Below are positions 48,129 through 59,323 of a stretch of 64,000 nt of DNA, piece after piece. A program made the translations under genes and the position numbers. Location: assembly GCA_021234155.1 (NCBI GenBank), contig JAJEKV010000016.1, positions 21,085,863-21,149,862 of the forward strand, given 5' to 3'. The number at the start of each line of letters is the position of its first letter. The stretch's first letter is position 1. Below the pieces are notes generated by a model. It made no database searches. It was not told the origin of the DNA and saw only the letters and a program-made list of their open reading frames with translations. This DNA is from Isoetes taiwanensis (Eukaryota > Streptophyta > Lycopodiopsida > Isoetales > Isoetaceae).

Positions 48129-48546
48129 CCGTATATATCATCCGGGAAGTGTTTTTTCCGGACAAAACAAAGTGGTTAATCCGGACATCCGGTATCAGCC
48201 AAGGTGGTTAATCCCGACATTCGATATCAGCCAAATGGTTAATACGGACAAAAAGTGGTTAATCCGGACAAAAAACCAGGCGTAGAACTGTGCGGCGGGG
48301 GCAAAAATTTTGATCAGATCGCTCTTCCTGCTCCGTGGGCAGTTTGATCCGCTTTAAAAAGCATGGCAATCACTTTGTATGCCCCTTTTATGCTAGATGA
48401 TGAAGAGATCAAGAGATTTGAGGCGAAATAGAGCAGAATCGATAAAAAAATGGCAAAAATAGTTGGTTTTTGGACTTGCAACTGCGCGGTTCTTCGTGGC
48501 TGATAATGGGTGTCCGGATTAACCACATCCCAGATGATATATACGG
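48129..48546. mobile_element. MITE inserted in OPT exon 2
   Basis: The ends are CCGTATATATCATCCGGGA and, inverted, CCGTATATATCATCTGGGA. Repeated GTGGTTAATCCGGAC motifs lie inside. TIRs and interior (a GCGCAGTT block) resemble the Mutator-type MITE at 21248-21708, so they appear to be one family. Coding for FLNVFG lies on its left and LSISSILAQI on its right. No 9-bp duplication is visible, so some flanking sequence was probably lost. Confidence 0.82.
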
Positions 48547-48999
48547 CCCCTTTCCATATCCTCAATTCTGGCACAGATTGTGGCCCTCCCTTTGGGCCAG
48601 TTCATGGCCTCTGTTTTGCCTTCCAACCAATTCTGCCTCAGTCTGCCTGGATTTACCCAACGATTCAGCTTTTTGTTAAACCCTGGCCCCTTCAATATCA
48701 AAGAACATGTCCTCATCACAATTTTTGCCAATTCTGGCTCCGATGGTGTCTTTGCTGTTCATATTGTCACCATCCTTAAAGCTTTCTACAAGTGCAAAAT
48801 CAATTTCTTCGTTGCCTTGATTGTCTGTATCTATACTCAGGTTCTGTATTAAAATTTTATGCTTCATATTTAGTTTGAGCTTGTATTGATGATGAATCGT
48901 TTGCAGATTTTGGGCTTTGTTTCGGAAATTCTTGGTTGAACCTGCCCAAATGTGGTGGCCCTCGAACTTGGTATATGTCTCATTATTCCGGTAATTCAT

Positions 49000-49200
49000 A
49001 AGTTTTACTTAATTTATAAATGAAGCATCTTTATTTTCTATATCATATCAACCTGTATACTGGACTTAACCTCCCACAACCTTACAATTCACAAGTTTTT
49101 AATTTATAAATGAAGCATCTTCATTTTCTATCATAGAAACCTGTATATTGGACTTAAACCCTCCCACCAACCTGACAATTCACTAGCACATGAAGCTAAT
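49000..49200. repeat. tandem duplication in OPT intron 3
   Basis: TTTATAAATGAAGCATCTTY through GACTTAA and CTCCCAC, about 90 bp, occurs twice with small changes between exon 3 and exon 4 of the OPT copy. Confidence 0.8.
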
Positions 49201-51639
49201 AAACACTAATTACCTATAAACATGACAAATTTCACTAGACTTTAATCCATCTAATTCATTCACTGGTGTTTTATAGCACACTTCACGAGCACGAGACGAG
49301 ACCCAAGAGAACATTGACAAGGATACATTTTTTTCCATCGCATTTGTTGGGGTTTTTGCATACCAAATTCTTCCTGGCTATTTCTTTGCCATGTTATCGT
49401 GCTTTTCGTGGGTGTGCTACATCTCAAAAGGATCAGTGCTAGCACAACAATTGGGTTCGGGTAATGATGGGTTTGGACTGGGAGCCATAACCTTCGATTG
49501 GAATACCGTAGCTGGATTCCTTGGTAGCCCTCTTGCAACCCTTTTTTTTGCCATAGCCAATACCATGGTGGGCTATGTCATTACTGTCTACATTATACTT
49601 CCTCTTATATATTGGAAATACAACATTTATGAAGTTAGGAACTTCCCCATGTTTTCATCAAGCCTCTTCTCTGAAGATGGGCATATATAAAACACTACTA
49701 GAATGATCGACTCCAAGTTCAATCTTGACGTCGATGCTTATAATCATTATAGCAAGTTGTATATAAGTGCCACCTTCCTAATTTGCTATGGCCTTGGATT
49801 TGCAACACGTCTAGCATCACTCATGTGGTCTTGTTCCATGGCAGGTAAGTATAATTTTTTATGACGTATCATTGGAGAAACGTTGAATCTTTGGATTATT
49901 CTTTCTCCCTTGCTTAATGAACAGGGAGATTTGGAATAGAACTACTAGGGCCTTTAGCGAAATGCCTGATATCCATACTAAACTTATGAGAAAGTATAAG
50001 GAAGTGCCTAGTTGGTGGTTTGGAAGCTTGCTTATTGTGACTATCATAATTTTCATTGTAGCTTTTGAGTTGTTCCATGAGCAACTTCAACTAAGATGGT
50101 GGGGTTTAATCATGGCTGTTCTCCTTGCCTTCTCATTCACTCTTCCCCTGGGTGTCATTACTGCAACAACAAATCAGGTCGGGGATTGCTTTGTTTTATT
50201 CAGTATGTATAACTACTTCTTTCTAATAAGTTTAAGGATTTCTTCTGTACAATTACGTTATGTCTCTTCTTCATAGACGCCGGGCCTCAATATCATTACT
50301 GAATATATAATTGGTTACATCTACCCTGGAAAACCAATTGCCAATGTGTGCTTTAAGACGTATGGTTCTATTAGCATGAACCAAGCTATTACTCTTCTTG
50401 GTGACTTCAAGCTTGGACACTACATGAAGATACCTCCGAGGGAAATGTTTATGTCTCAGGTAACATCAGGGTCTCTTTTATGGAATTGAATTTTATTATT
50501 GTATTGTTTACAACTTCTTGTTCTACAGCTTATTGGCACGATCATTGCTGCTCTAACATCCTTTGCACAACTTGGGTAATGTTAGAGACCGTGCCACATA
50601 TTTGTGATCAAGATCCACATATCAATAATCCCTGGACTTGCTCAAGTGACAAGATACTCTATGGAGCTTCAGTTATCTGGGGACTAGTTGGTCCTAAACG
50701 TCTGTTTGGATCCTTAGGCTTATATAAGGAACTTAATTGGTGCTTTCTATTTGGTCTCCTATCTCTATTACCTGTCTATTTTCTCTCAAAAGCCTTTCCT
50801 AAGGTTGGTTGGTTGGTTGAAGTTGATTATCATGCCAATACTTATATTAGGTGCAGGATACATTCCTCTAGTTGGGACTATAAATTACCATGCTTGGTTT
50901 ATAGTGGGTTTTATCTTCAATTACTATATCTTCAAGCATTATAAGGATTGGTGGAAGGATCATAATTATGTTTTATCTGCGGCTCTAGATGGAGGGTTGG
51001 CATTCTTCACAGTTATAGTGTATGCAACTTTGGGAGTGAGTGCTAAAACAATTGATTGGTGGGGAATTAATTTGTATGATCAATTCCCACTTGCACAATG
51101 TCCAACAACACCTGGAATTAGGGTCGAAGGTTGCCCCATATTCTAGTTGTATAATTTATTTTTACAATATTGTGAATATATAATTGCAATTTATGACTCA
51201 TCTAATCGTTAAATCAATGGAGAGCACAGAGAAAATTACCATGCATTTTAGCAACCATAACTCTACTTCCATATCCTCCCTTTATTCTCCCTTTAGCGCT
51301 TAGCATCAAGATCCAGAATCGGAGCTGGTCCAGCCAAGAGGACGTGGCCGAGAAGCTGCGGCCGAGATTTCCATCCACAGCATCGGCCATAGGTACCAAG
51401 TTTTGGATTGCTTTGAATTGTTTTGGACTGTTTTGGGTCCCACTATTGCTCTCAGCATCGCGCCCTCACTGCCCTTGCATAGACCCCCTTGATTTGCCCC
51501 TTTCTGGCTTTCTCTCTCTAGGGTTTACAATCTCTCTCTAGCCCCGAAAACCCCAAACGCCCAAAAGGTGCTCTGCCTGCCTTTCTGAGTCCCCAAATTG
51601 GATTCTAAGCACCTTCTAGGCAGCCAGAGACCCGTCCAA

Positions 51640-52730
51640 CCTTGGCACCCTTTAATGTTGCCTTGTTCTCAGCATGGCCCGTAAGATCAAACGTATGGCC
51701 CGGGAGACCCGTAAGGAGAAGAATTTCATTCTATTTGCTCGAGCGATCCCCGCCCCGCCCTATGACCCCACGATTGCGCCCTACGAGGGCCGGCCCCATC
51801 ATTTGGGCCCCGGCGCCCTCTTACGGCACCACCGGTCCCCGATGCCTCTTTAGGCTGCGACTTTGGACATCCTTGATGCTCGGCTCCGGTGCTTGCCAGG
51901 GGTACTTGATGGGATCCCACGGTCGTGCCCGCCACTCTCACCGAGGCGTGCGCTTTCGGTTGCCAGCGGGGTGGCGGGTCCGATTACTAGAATTGCTGCG
52001 CTACGATTGCCGTGGGGGCCGCGGCCAGGCGAGTTCGGTGGTGGGTCACCGGCCGGCTGACTCGGGGCCCTCCCATGTACGCGAAGTGGTGCGCCTATGA
52101 CCGCGGACGGTCTCTCCCATGTACGACCTCCTCCGAGGATTTCCCTATCGGTCGCGGCCCGAGGTCCCGCTCCCCGATCCCGAATGCGTTACGGCTCACT
52201 CACTCGCCCTTTCTGGCGCATTGTGGGCCTTTATGGGAGCGGGTGATTTGACCCCCGCAGAAAGCAGCGCCTCTCTTTTTGCTCGGGAGATGCACATCCA
52301 TGCCGATGGCATTGCTCTTTCCAGCCGCACGCCTTGCGACATGGCAATCATTTGAAGGGGACCACCTTCTCGGCGAGGGAAGATTTGACTCCGGTGCGGC
52401 TCTGCAGACGGAAAAGAGGAATTGTGCTTGGTCCGGTGAGGCCCGCCGCAAAGAGAAATGGGCGATGTCTGAGGCGGTCGAGCTATCATTAGGGATCAAT
52501 GGCCAAGCCGATCCCCACAGGCGGTCTTGGTCTAGCCCCGGGTTTTGAGTGATAACGGGCTTTGTCCCCATGTTTTGTTGTAGCGGGGGCTTCCCCCATG
52601 TTTTGATTGGTTTTTGCTTGGGCTTCGGCCCACGGTTCTGGTGGGGCTTCCGCCCCCTTTGTTTGTTCTGGTCCCATAGCCCGATTGGGCTCCGTGGACG
52701 TTAAAAGTCTCTTCCTTCCTTCCTTCCTCC
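51640..52730 (+). mobile_element. GC-rich LINE-like block with (TTCC)n tail
   Basis: Base composition jumps to clearly GC-rich against AT-rich neighbours. The block ends GGTCCCATAGCCCGATTGGG, then CTCCGTGGACGTTAAAAGTC, then TTCC repeats, a close match to the LINE-like 3' end at 47360-47400. Open frames of 60-150 codons rich in Arg, Pro and Gly occur on both strands and no RT motif is visible. It is probably a 5'-truncated or non-autonomous LINE derivative. A former ORF1 is possible but unproven. Confidence 0.5.
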
Positions 52731-54435
52731 TCTTATTCTCTCTATAGTGGCCTCCCTATTCTCCCTCTAGTGTCGTCCCTATTCTCACTTTAGTGCCCCC
52801 CTCCTATTCTCTCTTTAGGGTTTGCTCCTCTTTTCTCTCTAAGGTTTTCCCTCCTTTTCTCACTAGGGTTTTGCCCAAGGCACCCTAATTCTTGCCGTAA
52901 CACTCTATTTGCCCTAAAAAATGAAGGACGTTATGGAGTCCCCCTTTCAGATTCTAAGCATTCAAAATGCACTTCGAGCAACTTTTCCAGTTGTGCCCTA
53001 ATTTCTGCCCAGTTGCACGAAGGATGTTTTTGAGTCCCCATTTTGGATTCCAAGCATCCAAAACACGCTTTGAACAACTTTTACATCCCTGCCCTAATTT
53101 TTGCTTTAATCTATGTTTGCCTTAAAAAGGCATGGCCCAGTATTGTTATTTATTGTCACTACCTCCCCGTATCGGGATTGGGTAATTTGCGCGCCTGCTG
53201 CCTTCCTTGGATGTGGTAGCCGTCTGTTAGCGTCCCTCTCCAGAATCGAACGCTAATTCCCCATGCCTCAGCGCCGCATGCTAGTTATATTTGGGTTCTG
53301 GTATGACTCCACCCACCACATCGAACGCTAATTCCCCGTCACCCGTCACCACCATGGTAGGCCACTATCCTACCATCGAAAGTTAAATTGGGACAACTTG
53401 GCAAAGCATGCCAAGTTGCTCCTATAGATACTCCTATAGATAATTGGCAAAGCGCGCTTTTTCACAGAATTTGATCCAAAAACAACATATATTCTTCGTT
53501 TTCATTGCTCCTATAGATACTGCATGCAAGCAACACTCTCCTCTTATAATATCTTGTTATCTTGTGGTGTCATGGACATCTATGGTTACACTTTGTGCAG
53601 CACTTGGGTTTCGTCCCCAGGCGTACACAGGGCGCCGGCTCCGCCGGCGCTAAATTCTTGTATAAATATAACATTATATCAACGTGAAGTTGCTACATTC
53701 TTCAAAACAAAATATCAAATTCTTCTATGCATTTCTAACTAGACAAAGTGTAGATAGATAATGTGTTAAACTTCTTTAGTTTATTCATGTTTATGTATGG
53801 GCCGTGGAGCAATGCATATTTCTTCGATCTATAACACATTGTCCTTGAGAATGTGCATATACCCGGCTTTCATGCTTTTTAGCTAATACAAATAGACTCT
53901 CAGAAATAGAATTTTATGCTTCTCTTATAACATTTAAAACTAGCTGCAAAACATTTGCAGGCTTTATGACTGACATTCGATATCTCAGAAGCGTGTAGAT
54001 CTAACAACAATATGGAGCACCCATAAGGTAGTTCCACTAAGAAATTTATTTTGACTAATGTTATTGATGTCATATCTTATCTGATAAAGGTAGTCCACTA
54101 ATAGATTCAGAGCTCAAGTGCACCACCTATGTGGCTACGCTATTTTTTTTCGAAGAAATTTGGCTCCAATTGTCACAAGTTAATTGTAACTATATGGTAA
54201 GGACCAGCTCGTATGTATGGAATAAGATGCTTCATAGTAGCATCATTGTTAGTTATTAAGGCTTAGCAAGGAACACCATCTTGTTGCAAGAAGTCAAGTA
54301 TAGTTCAAATATTTTCCTCAAAAATATCATGCTAGCATTCCAATTTTGCTTTTGAAGGATCAGGTTATACTCAACAAAATGACAACATGCCAAGCATGTC
54401 CTTTCAAGGTGGCAACTAGAGAAATGCAGTAGTCT
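52731..54435. other. gene-free stretch
   Basis: No gene is recognised. Short repeated phrases occur (CCCTAATTYYTGCC, TTCTCTCTTTAG). GGCGCCGGCTCCGCCGGCGC at 53631-53650 is a strong GC hairpin. Confidence 0.5.
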
Positions 54436-54439
54436 ACCC

Positions 54440-54970
54440 TACCGCCTGAAACTACAAATGTGGTTGAAGGTTCACGAAGTCATAAGGCAATGTTGTCTTG
54501 GCTCATAGCAACAAAATAATGGCATCCCTTATCCACAAAATTAGCATGGGTGCATGGTGAAAGAACACTGCCAAAGGTTACTTCATTTGCCGAAATGCTT
54601 GGAACATGCATCTGCTCAAAACATTGGAATGCCTCATTCACGTCACAAACTCGCCATATTCTGCCTAAGCATCATGGCTAAAAGCATGTTCAAAAAGTTG
54701 TAAGGCTTCGTTCAACTGCTCGTCCTGAACATAAGCATAACATTCCAGGACACAATATACCGTTCAGGCATTTGTTGAAAGAGATCAAGAGCTTCCTTGA
54801 TTGCCCAGCTTTGATATAAATTGAAATCATGGTATTCCATAAAAGCACATTATAGTCTGGCATTTGATTAGCTGCCATGTCAACTTGACCTTGATAAGCA
54901 CATGCTGCAAGCATGGTTGTCCATGAGACTACATTTGGGCAAGGAATTTATTGGAAAATAGCAAAAGACT
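54440..54970 (-). pseudogene. pentatricopeptide repeat (PPR) protein fragment, disrupted
   Basis: Three minus-strand frames must be combined to read PPR sequence. First comes PNVVSWTTMLAACAYQGQVD with NVLLWNTMISIYIKAGQS. Next is KEALDLFQQMPERYIVSWNV, then QDEQLNEALQLFEHA, then SANEVTFGSVLSPCTHANFV followed by DKGCHYFVAMSQD. These are the alternating repeats of plant PLS-class PPR proteins, which bind organellar RNA. At least two frameshifts and stops (for example after FSHDA) break it, and neither the N-terminus nor a C-terminal E/DYW domain is found. It is a pseudogene remnant. Confidence 0.78.
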
Positions 54971-55848
54971 CATCTAGTATCCAAATCAACAAATCAGGTT
55001 GAAAACATAGGTTTATGAATAGATACATTTATCTGCTGCAATGAACTAGACCTGCAAACAATGAAAAAGGGAGGAGGCAATAATCAGGAAGCACACATCC
55101 TTAGATAAAACCCTGAAGCTAAAAACGCAAAACTGTCTTTTCTTGTATGCTAAATATGCTGCTGCTATCTCCACAGTCCCTGCGTCTAGGCTTCTCATAT
55201 GTGTTCCTCAAGCAGAGGTATCTCCTTCCCCAAATATCTGCTTATAAAATGCATTCAATAGTATATCGATAACAGCCTAAAAGCTACTAACTTACCTGAC
55301 ATTGTGTCACAATGATCAACAAAATTACTGTAAGGAATGACACAATAAACAGCGTCAGGCTATCAAAAGACAAAAAATCTTCTTTAAAAAAGGGTGTGAA
55401 ATTAGCAATCAATACAATCTTCTCCTTAGGTTAGATCCGGTTCAAAAGTATCTAAAGGTGGATGGGGGAGATGCGAGTATTTGAAGTAATAAGCATGAGT
55501 CACATGAGTTCGACTAAAGCTGGATATATAGCTGCTGCTGAGCATAAGTACATCAAAAGAGCTAGTGGATTAGATAACATAAATAAACAAAGAAAATAAA
55601 GTAAGTCCGCTTTACTATCTTTGACTCTTTCAAGAAAACAAAACATATGACAATACCCAGACCAGAATCGTGTTATGACTAATACTCTAACCTGTTGAAT
55701 GAAAATATCTGGAACAATACTTTAGAACTTGCAAATCACCTTAAGCGCCTGCTGCAAGATTCAGAACTCACTGGCATGGTCCTTCATACCCAACCCATCA
55801 AATCTGTCAAATTGGCTCTTAAGGCAATTTTTTTACTCCTTCGGCAAC
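54971..55848. other. gene-free stretch
   Basis: No gene is recognised. A plus frame of 63 codons at 55695-55886 lacks known motifs. Confidence 0.45.
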
Positions 55849-56151
55849 TCATGGAAGGCTGGAACCAGATAAATCAGATTCTCTAGAATAGCATGATTCG
55901 GCCACCGAAACTGCTAGACCAAGGAAAAAGAGGAACGAGCAGAAGGAAAACAATCCGGCCATAGCAAGAAGGAAGCCATAGCTGAGCCAATTGTGTGCTA
56001 ATCCAAGCCTGGCCAAGCACGCGGCCGAGCCTAGGTCCTTGTAGATAGCTTTAGCCGGGATGTCGCCGGGAAGACTGCCGCTACCGCTCTCGCCCATGCC
56101 ACTGTCATCGCCGGAGGAGATTGCATAGCTATCCAAAGAAGACCCAAACAA
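55849..56151 (-). CDS. hypothetical small membrane protein or first exon
   Basis: A 100-codon frame starts at ATG with a Gly/Ser/Asp-rich stretch, SGDDSGMGESGSGSLPGDIP, and then one long hydrophobic segment rich in Leu and Phe (about residues 56-82). It may end early at a donor after GLAVS. I do not recognise the family. It could be a real first exon or a chance frame. Confidence 0.3.
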   Translation of the reverse strand: MFGSSLDSYAISSGDDSGMGESGSGSLPGDIPAKAIYKDLGSAACLARLGLAHNWLSYGFLLAMAGLFSFCSFLFFLGLAVSVAESCYSRESDLSGSSLP

Positions 56152-56733
56152 TCTCTACCGTCAAAGACATCCCAAACAAATCTTTGCCGTTTAAGTATCA
56201 CAAAGTGTCACAAAAACCCTAACTAATCCCAGACAATCGCAACCGCGTATATAGAATATTTTATAGCATATTATATTCAAAACAAATCGAGGCCTTCTAT
56301 ACGTCACTCCACCCTCCAACAAGAGGGTTGCCCCCTACGGGCAACCCAAGAAGTTAACACTCTGTTTAGAAAAGTATCACTGAGAGTTATGTGGTGAGAG
56401 TAGGGTAAGGTAAAGCATTTCATAAAGACAAAAACTACATTACTTTGGGCTTAGCCATTCCAGAAAACTGGGCATGCAAAACTAACTGACACGTAAGGCG
56501 AAGACAATTCAAAAACCATGCAAGAGAGCGTGCCACCTGTGGCCACGTATGCATATCTATCCAAATGTGGCAACCCACCAAAGATGCCTGAAAACGAAGC
56601 CGCTAACTTTAGCAAAACCCCAAAACAGCGGAATCGAAGCCCTATAAGATCCATCTTTTCCCCCTTTTTTTCCTGCCCCATTTCTTCGTCCTTCTTGGCT
56701 CCGGCAAGCTCCATCGGATTTGAAGGTCTGGCT

Positions 56734-56826
56734 ATGGCGCCCAGGATCCTTTACTCCGTCTTTTTCGTTGTATGTACCTTCCTTTGCGTCCAGACCGTGC
56801 ACTTTGTCCTTGGTTTTTTCCACTAA
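56734..56826 (+). CDS. 30-residue hydrophobic microprotein, copy 1
   Basis: ATG to TAA encodes MAPRILYSVFFVVCTFLCVQ followed by TVHFVLGFFH. One hydrophobic span covers most of the peptide after a single Arg at position 4. It is aligned end to end with a second ORF 128 bp downstream. Eighteen of 30 residues are identical, and eleven of the identical codons differ only by synonymous changes (GCG/GCA, AGG/CGG, CAC/CAT and others). Such a pattern is expected for translated sequence under purifying selection. Function is unknown. It could instead be the end of a longer 102-codon frame open from 56518, but conservation starts exactly at this ATG. Confidence 0.55.
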   Translation: MAPRILYSVFFVVCTFLCVQTVHFVLGFFH

Positions 56827-56861
56827 TTCCTCGCTTTTCTTCATTTTTTCGCCTCCCTTTC

Positions 56862-56954
56862 ATGGCATTCCGGATCATCTACTCCCTTTTCTTTATCTTT
56901 TCCACTTACTTGTGTGTCCAGCTTGTTCATTTTGCCGTCGCTGTTTTTCATTGA
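56862..56954 (+). CDS. 30-residue hydrophobic microprotein, copy 2
   Basis: ATG to TGA encodes MAFRIIYSLFFIFSTYLCVQ followed by LVHFAVAVFH. Its length, start, stop position and the pattern MAxRI-YS-FF-T-LCVQ-VHF-FH match copy 1. Substitutions are mainly hydrophobic for hydrophobic, and the two stop codons differ (TAA, TGA). A 35-base linker separates the two ORFs. They may be a tandem gene pair or two ORFs on one transcript. A peptide this hydrophobic would likely be membrane-inserted (inferred). I do not recognise the family. Confidence 0.55.
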   Translation: MAFRIIYSLFFIFSTYLCVQLVHFAVAVFH

Positions 56955-57655
56955 TTCTGTCGAGATTAGATTTCTTGATTCTGGCTTTTGTCCATTTTTT
57001 TGTCTTCCGTTCTCGAAAATGAGAATGGAAGATTTTATGGATTTTTGCCTGGAACTTCCGCGTATCGGATGGCAAAATTATGTTAAACTGCATCTGCTCA
57101 GGTACGTGGATCTTCATACAATACATTCAACAAAAGTTTTTATACAATATCATTGTTGTCGGTGTTGATCGTTATTTTTCTTGTAAAATTTATATTTCTG
57201 AGTATTGTTTACGATGCGCTAAAATTTTTTTGTGGGCATATGTAGAAACTTTACTGTTATATTGACAATAGCTGGTGCTGTGTAAACAGAATGCCAGATT
57301 GAAGGCCAACGGGTACTTCCGGGTTTCTGGAGCTGCGATGTTTATATATATATTCCTCAAGTAACTTAGCTTACTTCTGAATAAAGTGGTATCACTACTT
57401 GACATAACTATGCTGATGCTTTTCGTGGGTCCAAATACTGGTCACCCTTCTTAGCTCAAATTTGTAAATGATGAAAATCAGGAATATAATACAAAAATCG
57501 TTTGCAGTTAGTAAATTTGTGTTCAAGAAATAGCATAATAATCGGATGAACTCGTTGATAATGTAAATGATAGGAAGTTTGGAATTAACTGACGAAATTT
57601 GAAAAGTAACGACCATTTTTAGTTACTGCAAGAAGTTGTTTAATTGCATTGCATT
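56955..57655. other. gene-free or undetermined stretch
   Basis: A frame at 57020-57098 (MRMEDFMDFCLELPRIGWQN) ending CAG|GTACGTGG looks like a first exon, but I could not join it in phase to a later exon. Nothing else is recognised. Confidence 0.3.
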
Positions 57656-57660
57656 ATCCG

Positions 57661-57740
57661 TTACACACTATAAACCTGTTTTTTGTTTTGGTAGAGGTAA
57701 TACACACTATAAACCTGTTTTTTGTTTTGGTAGAGGTAAT
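57661..57740. repeat. perfect 40-bp tandem duplication
   Basis: ACACACTATAAACCTGTTTT through TGGTAGAGGTAAT is repeated without change, directly before the GC-rich hairpin. Confidence 0.92.
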
Positions 57741-57818
57741 GTTCGCCCGCAGGCCCTTACGCGGGGTAAGGACCTGGCGAGCCTGGTCCGCACCCCGTGT
57801 AAGGGCCTGTGGGCGAAC
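57741..57818. repeat. GC-rich hairpin element, copy 2
   Basis: GTTCGCCCGCAGGCCCTTAC pairs with GTAAGGGCCTGTGGGCGAAC, continuing into GCGGGGT/ACCCCGT. The loop contains GGCGAGCCTGGTCCG, the same core as in the hairpin at 8785-8861, and both follow AGGTAA. Confidence 0.85.
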
Positions 57819-57822
57819 ATTT

Positions 57823-58313
57823 CCTCACGTAAAGTTCGGGGGGAGGATATTTTTTGGCACCATTGTAGCCACAAAAGTTTGGGGACAGTTGAATAATCCG
57901 GCCCCCCTCTACTGTAGTATCCGGCCTGAGCAGCTACTGTATTATCCAGCCCCCTCCATTGAACTAATCCGGCCCCCCCCTTCAAACCTATCCGGCCCCC
58001 TCTCTACTGCATCGCCCAGATAAGACAAATCTAAACTAAATTTAACTGTATTAAATCGGCAACAGAGGGGGGCCGGATAGGTTCAAAGAGGGGGTCCGGA
58101 TTAGTTCAATGGGGGGCCATCTGCTTCAATCGCTGCACAGGCCGGATACTACAGTAGAGGGGGGCCGGATTATTCAAACTAGCCAAAGTTTGATTACTCC
58201 GTTATCAGCCAGCATCGGAGGAGATGAAGCCAGCATCGGAGGAGAGGAAGCGATTATCTGTTTTAATCTAGGCCTGAAATATGACGAAATATCCTCCCCC
58301 AAACTTTACGAGC
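57823..58313. mobile_element. foldback element with long inverted repeats
   Basis: The outer ends CACGTAAAGTTCGGGGGGAG and, inverted, CTCGTAAAGTTTGGGGGAGG continue as ATATTT. Inside, 57889-57929 (GAATAATCCGGCCCCCCTCT then ACTGTAGTATCCGGCCTG) pairs perfectly with 58137-58177. A further pair of AACTAATCCGG...CCTATCCGGCCCC arms is nested within it. The transcript would fold into a long hairpin. No protein is encoded. Confidence 0.82.
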
Positions 58314-58629
58314 CCTAAATTTTGAGCATCAAATCTGAAAATCTATACGTGTTTTTGACGTTGGCTCTTTCAAGGTGTTTTATGTCAAGCACGCTTGACT
58401 ATTGGTCGAGATTGTGTCATTCAATCACACACTTCAATAAAAAACAAAAATAAAAAAACAAAACCCTCTACCATCGAGATAAAAAGTAAGAACAAAAAGA
58501 ATAGATAAAATTTTGAAGTTATTAGTTGGACATACTATTAACATCTTCTATGTAGTAAAGCAATGCCTAATGTATATCACACTATAACACAACGTATATA
58601 TCTCATCTATGATGCCTTTCGAATACGAG

Positions 58630-58860
58630 CTCAAGGACACACGAACACATAGTTCCATAACACAATGTACATGTCGAATAATAATCTCTTTGGATGATAA
58701 AAATCGTTCTATTCTATTCTATTTAACCATAGAATTCTATTCTATTTATCTGCGCTCAAGGACACACAAGAATATAGTTCCATAATATAATGTACATATC
58801 AATTGGTCTTCGTGGATGATAAAAAACCATCCTATTCTATTCTATTCTATTTATCTGTAG
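58630..58860 (+). repeat. two tandem LINE-like tails with ATTCT repeats
   Basis: CTCAAGGACACACRARHAYA, TAGTTCCATAA and CAATGTACAT, then TGGATGATAAAAA and CTATTCTATTCTATT, occur twice (58631-58750 and 58754-58850). Confidence 0.7.
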
Positions 58861-59019
58861 CTTGGGCTATAACTATATCTTCATCGAGCGGATAAATAAG
58901 TGCTTTGGAATTTGACCACATGAGCCAACTAGAACCAAGATGAAATATCTTCTACCTAGCTGGGGACCATGCACTACGGTAGGACGCATTGGCTATCCAG
59001 TGCCACTGTTATTGAAATA

Positions 59020-59260
59020 TTGTAGCTAGGACCATGCTAGTTGAACTTCTAAATAAGCAAATACGCAATGCTCAAGAGTCTCAACGTCTAAAAAGCAAAG
59101 CAGACATACTGCAGACCTGCGAAGATCATAGCGATGCTTCAAGACATTAACTCGTAGGCACCTATGTATAACTTGCCACCAAAGCACAAAAACTTTGGGA
59201 TGGAGCAACTAATCCCAAAGCCAGCGCTATGTACAAATCCAATTGGGTTGTGGAATCTGC
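59020..59260 (-). pseudogene. LINE reverse-transcriptase C-terminal (zf-RVT) remnant
   Basis: The minus strand reads LLHPKVFVLWWQVIHRCLRV, NVLKHRYDLRRSAVCLLC and VETLEHCVFAYLEVQLAW. This is the plant LINE tail, with its HPK...W...R.C..R, CxxC and E..EH..F motifs. A stop lies just upstream and the RT core is missing. The motif block closely parallels the fragment at 63560-64000. Confidence 0.8.
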
Positions 59261-59323
59261 AAGTGCCACTCATTTGGCAGTGGGAAGGGCTATGGAGCAA
59301 ATAGGATGCGATATAATATAGAA

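Larger units (their letters stand above)
47768..51146 (+). pseudogene. oligopeptide transporter (OPT family), seven-exon pseudogene
   Basis: Exons are 47768-47858, 47977-48122 plus 48551-48840 (split), 48907-48990, 49277-49844, 49925-50177, 50277-50459 and 50533-51146. Diagnostic OPT blocks include [78 protein letters not shown] followed by [12 protein letters not shown], and HNYVLSAALDGGLAF. OPT proteins are multi-span membrane carriers of peptides, glutathione or metal chelates. Lesions: a MITE in exon 2; a deletion of about 14 nt in exon 3 near 48918 that removes GYGWAG-like codons; TAA at 49688-49690 where Tyr is expected after GHI; a 2-base insertion near 49829; a 1-base loss near 50564; and a 4-base GGTT expansion near 50808. 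All splice sites still look normal, so decay is fairly recent. Confidence 0.94.

Noticed and set aside
48123-48550. The MITE in OPT exon 2 as a new intron
   Set aside because: Its edges lack GT and AG at positions that would restore FLNVFG to LSISS in frame, and the gene has five other lesions.
51642-52571. Several Arg/Pro/Gly-rich ORFs on both strands
   Set aside because: They follow from the GC-rich composition of a LINE-like block. No RT, gag or host domain is seen.
57017-57360. A two-exon gene starting MRMEDFMDFCLEL joined to NARLKANGYFRVSGAAM
   Set aside because: The donor leaves phase 2 and the acceptor requires phase 0, so the join gives an early stop.
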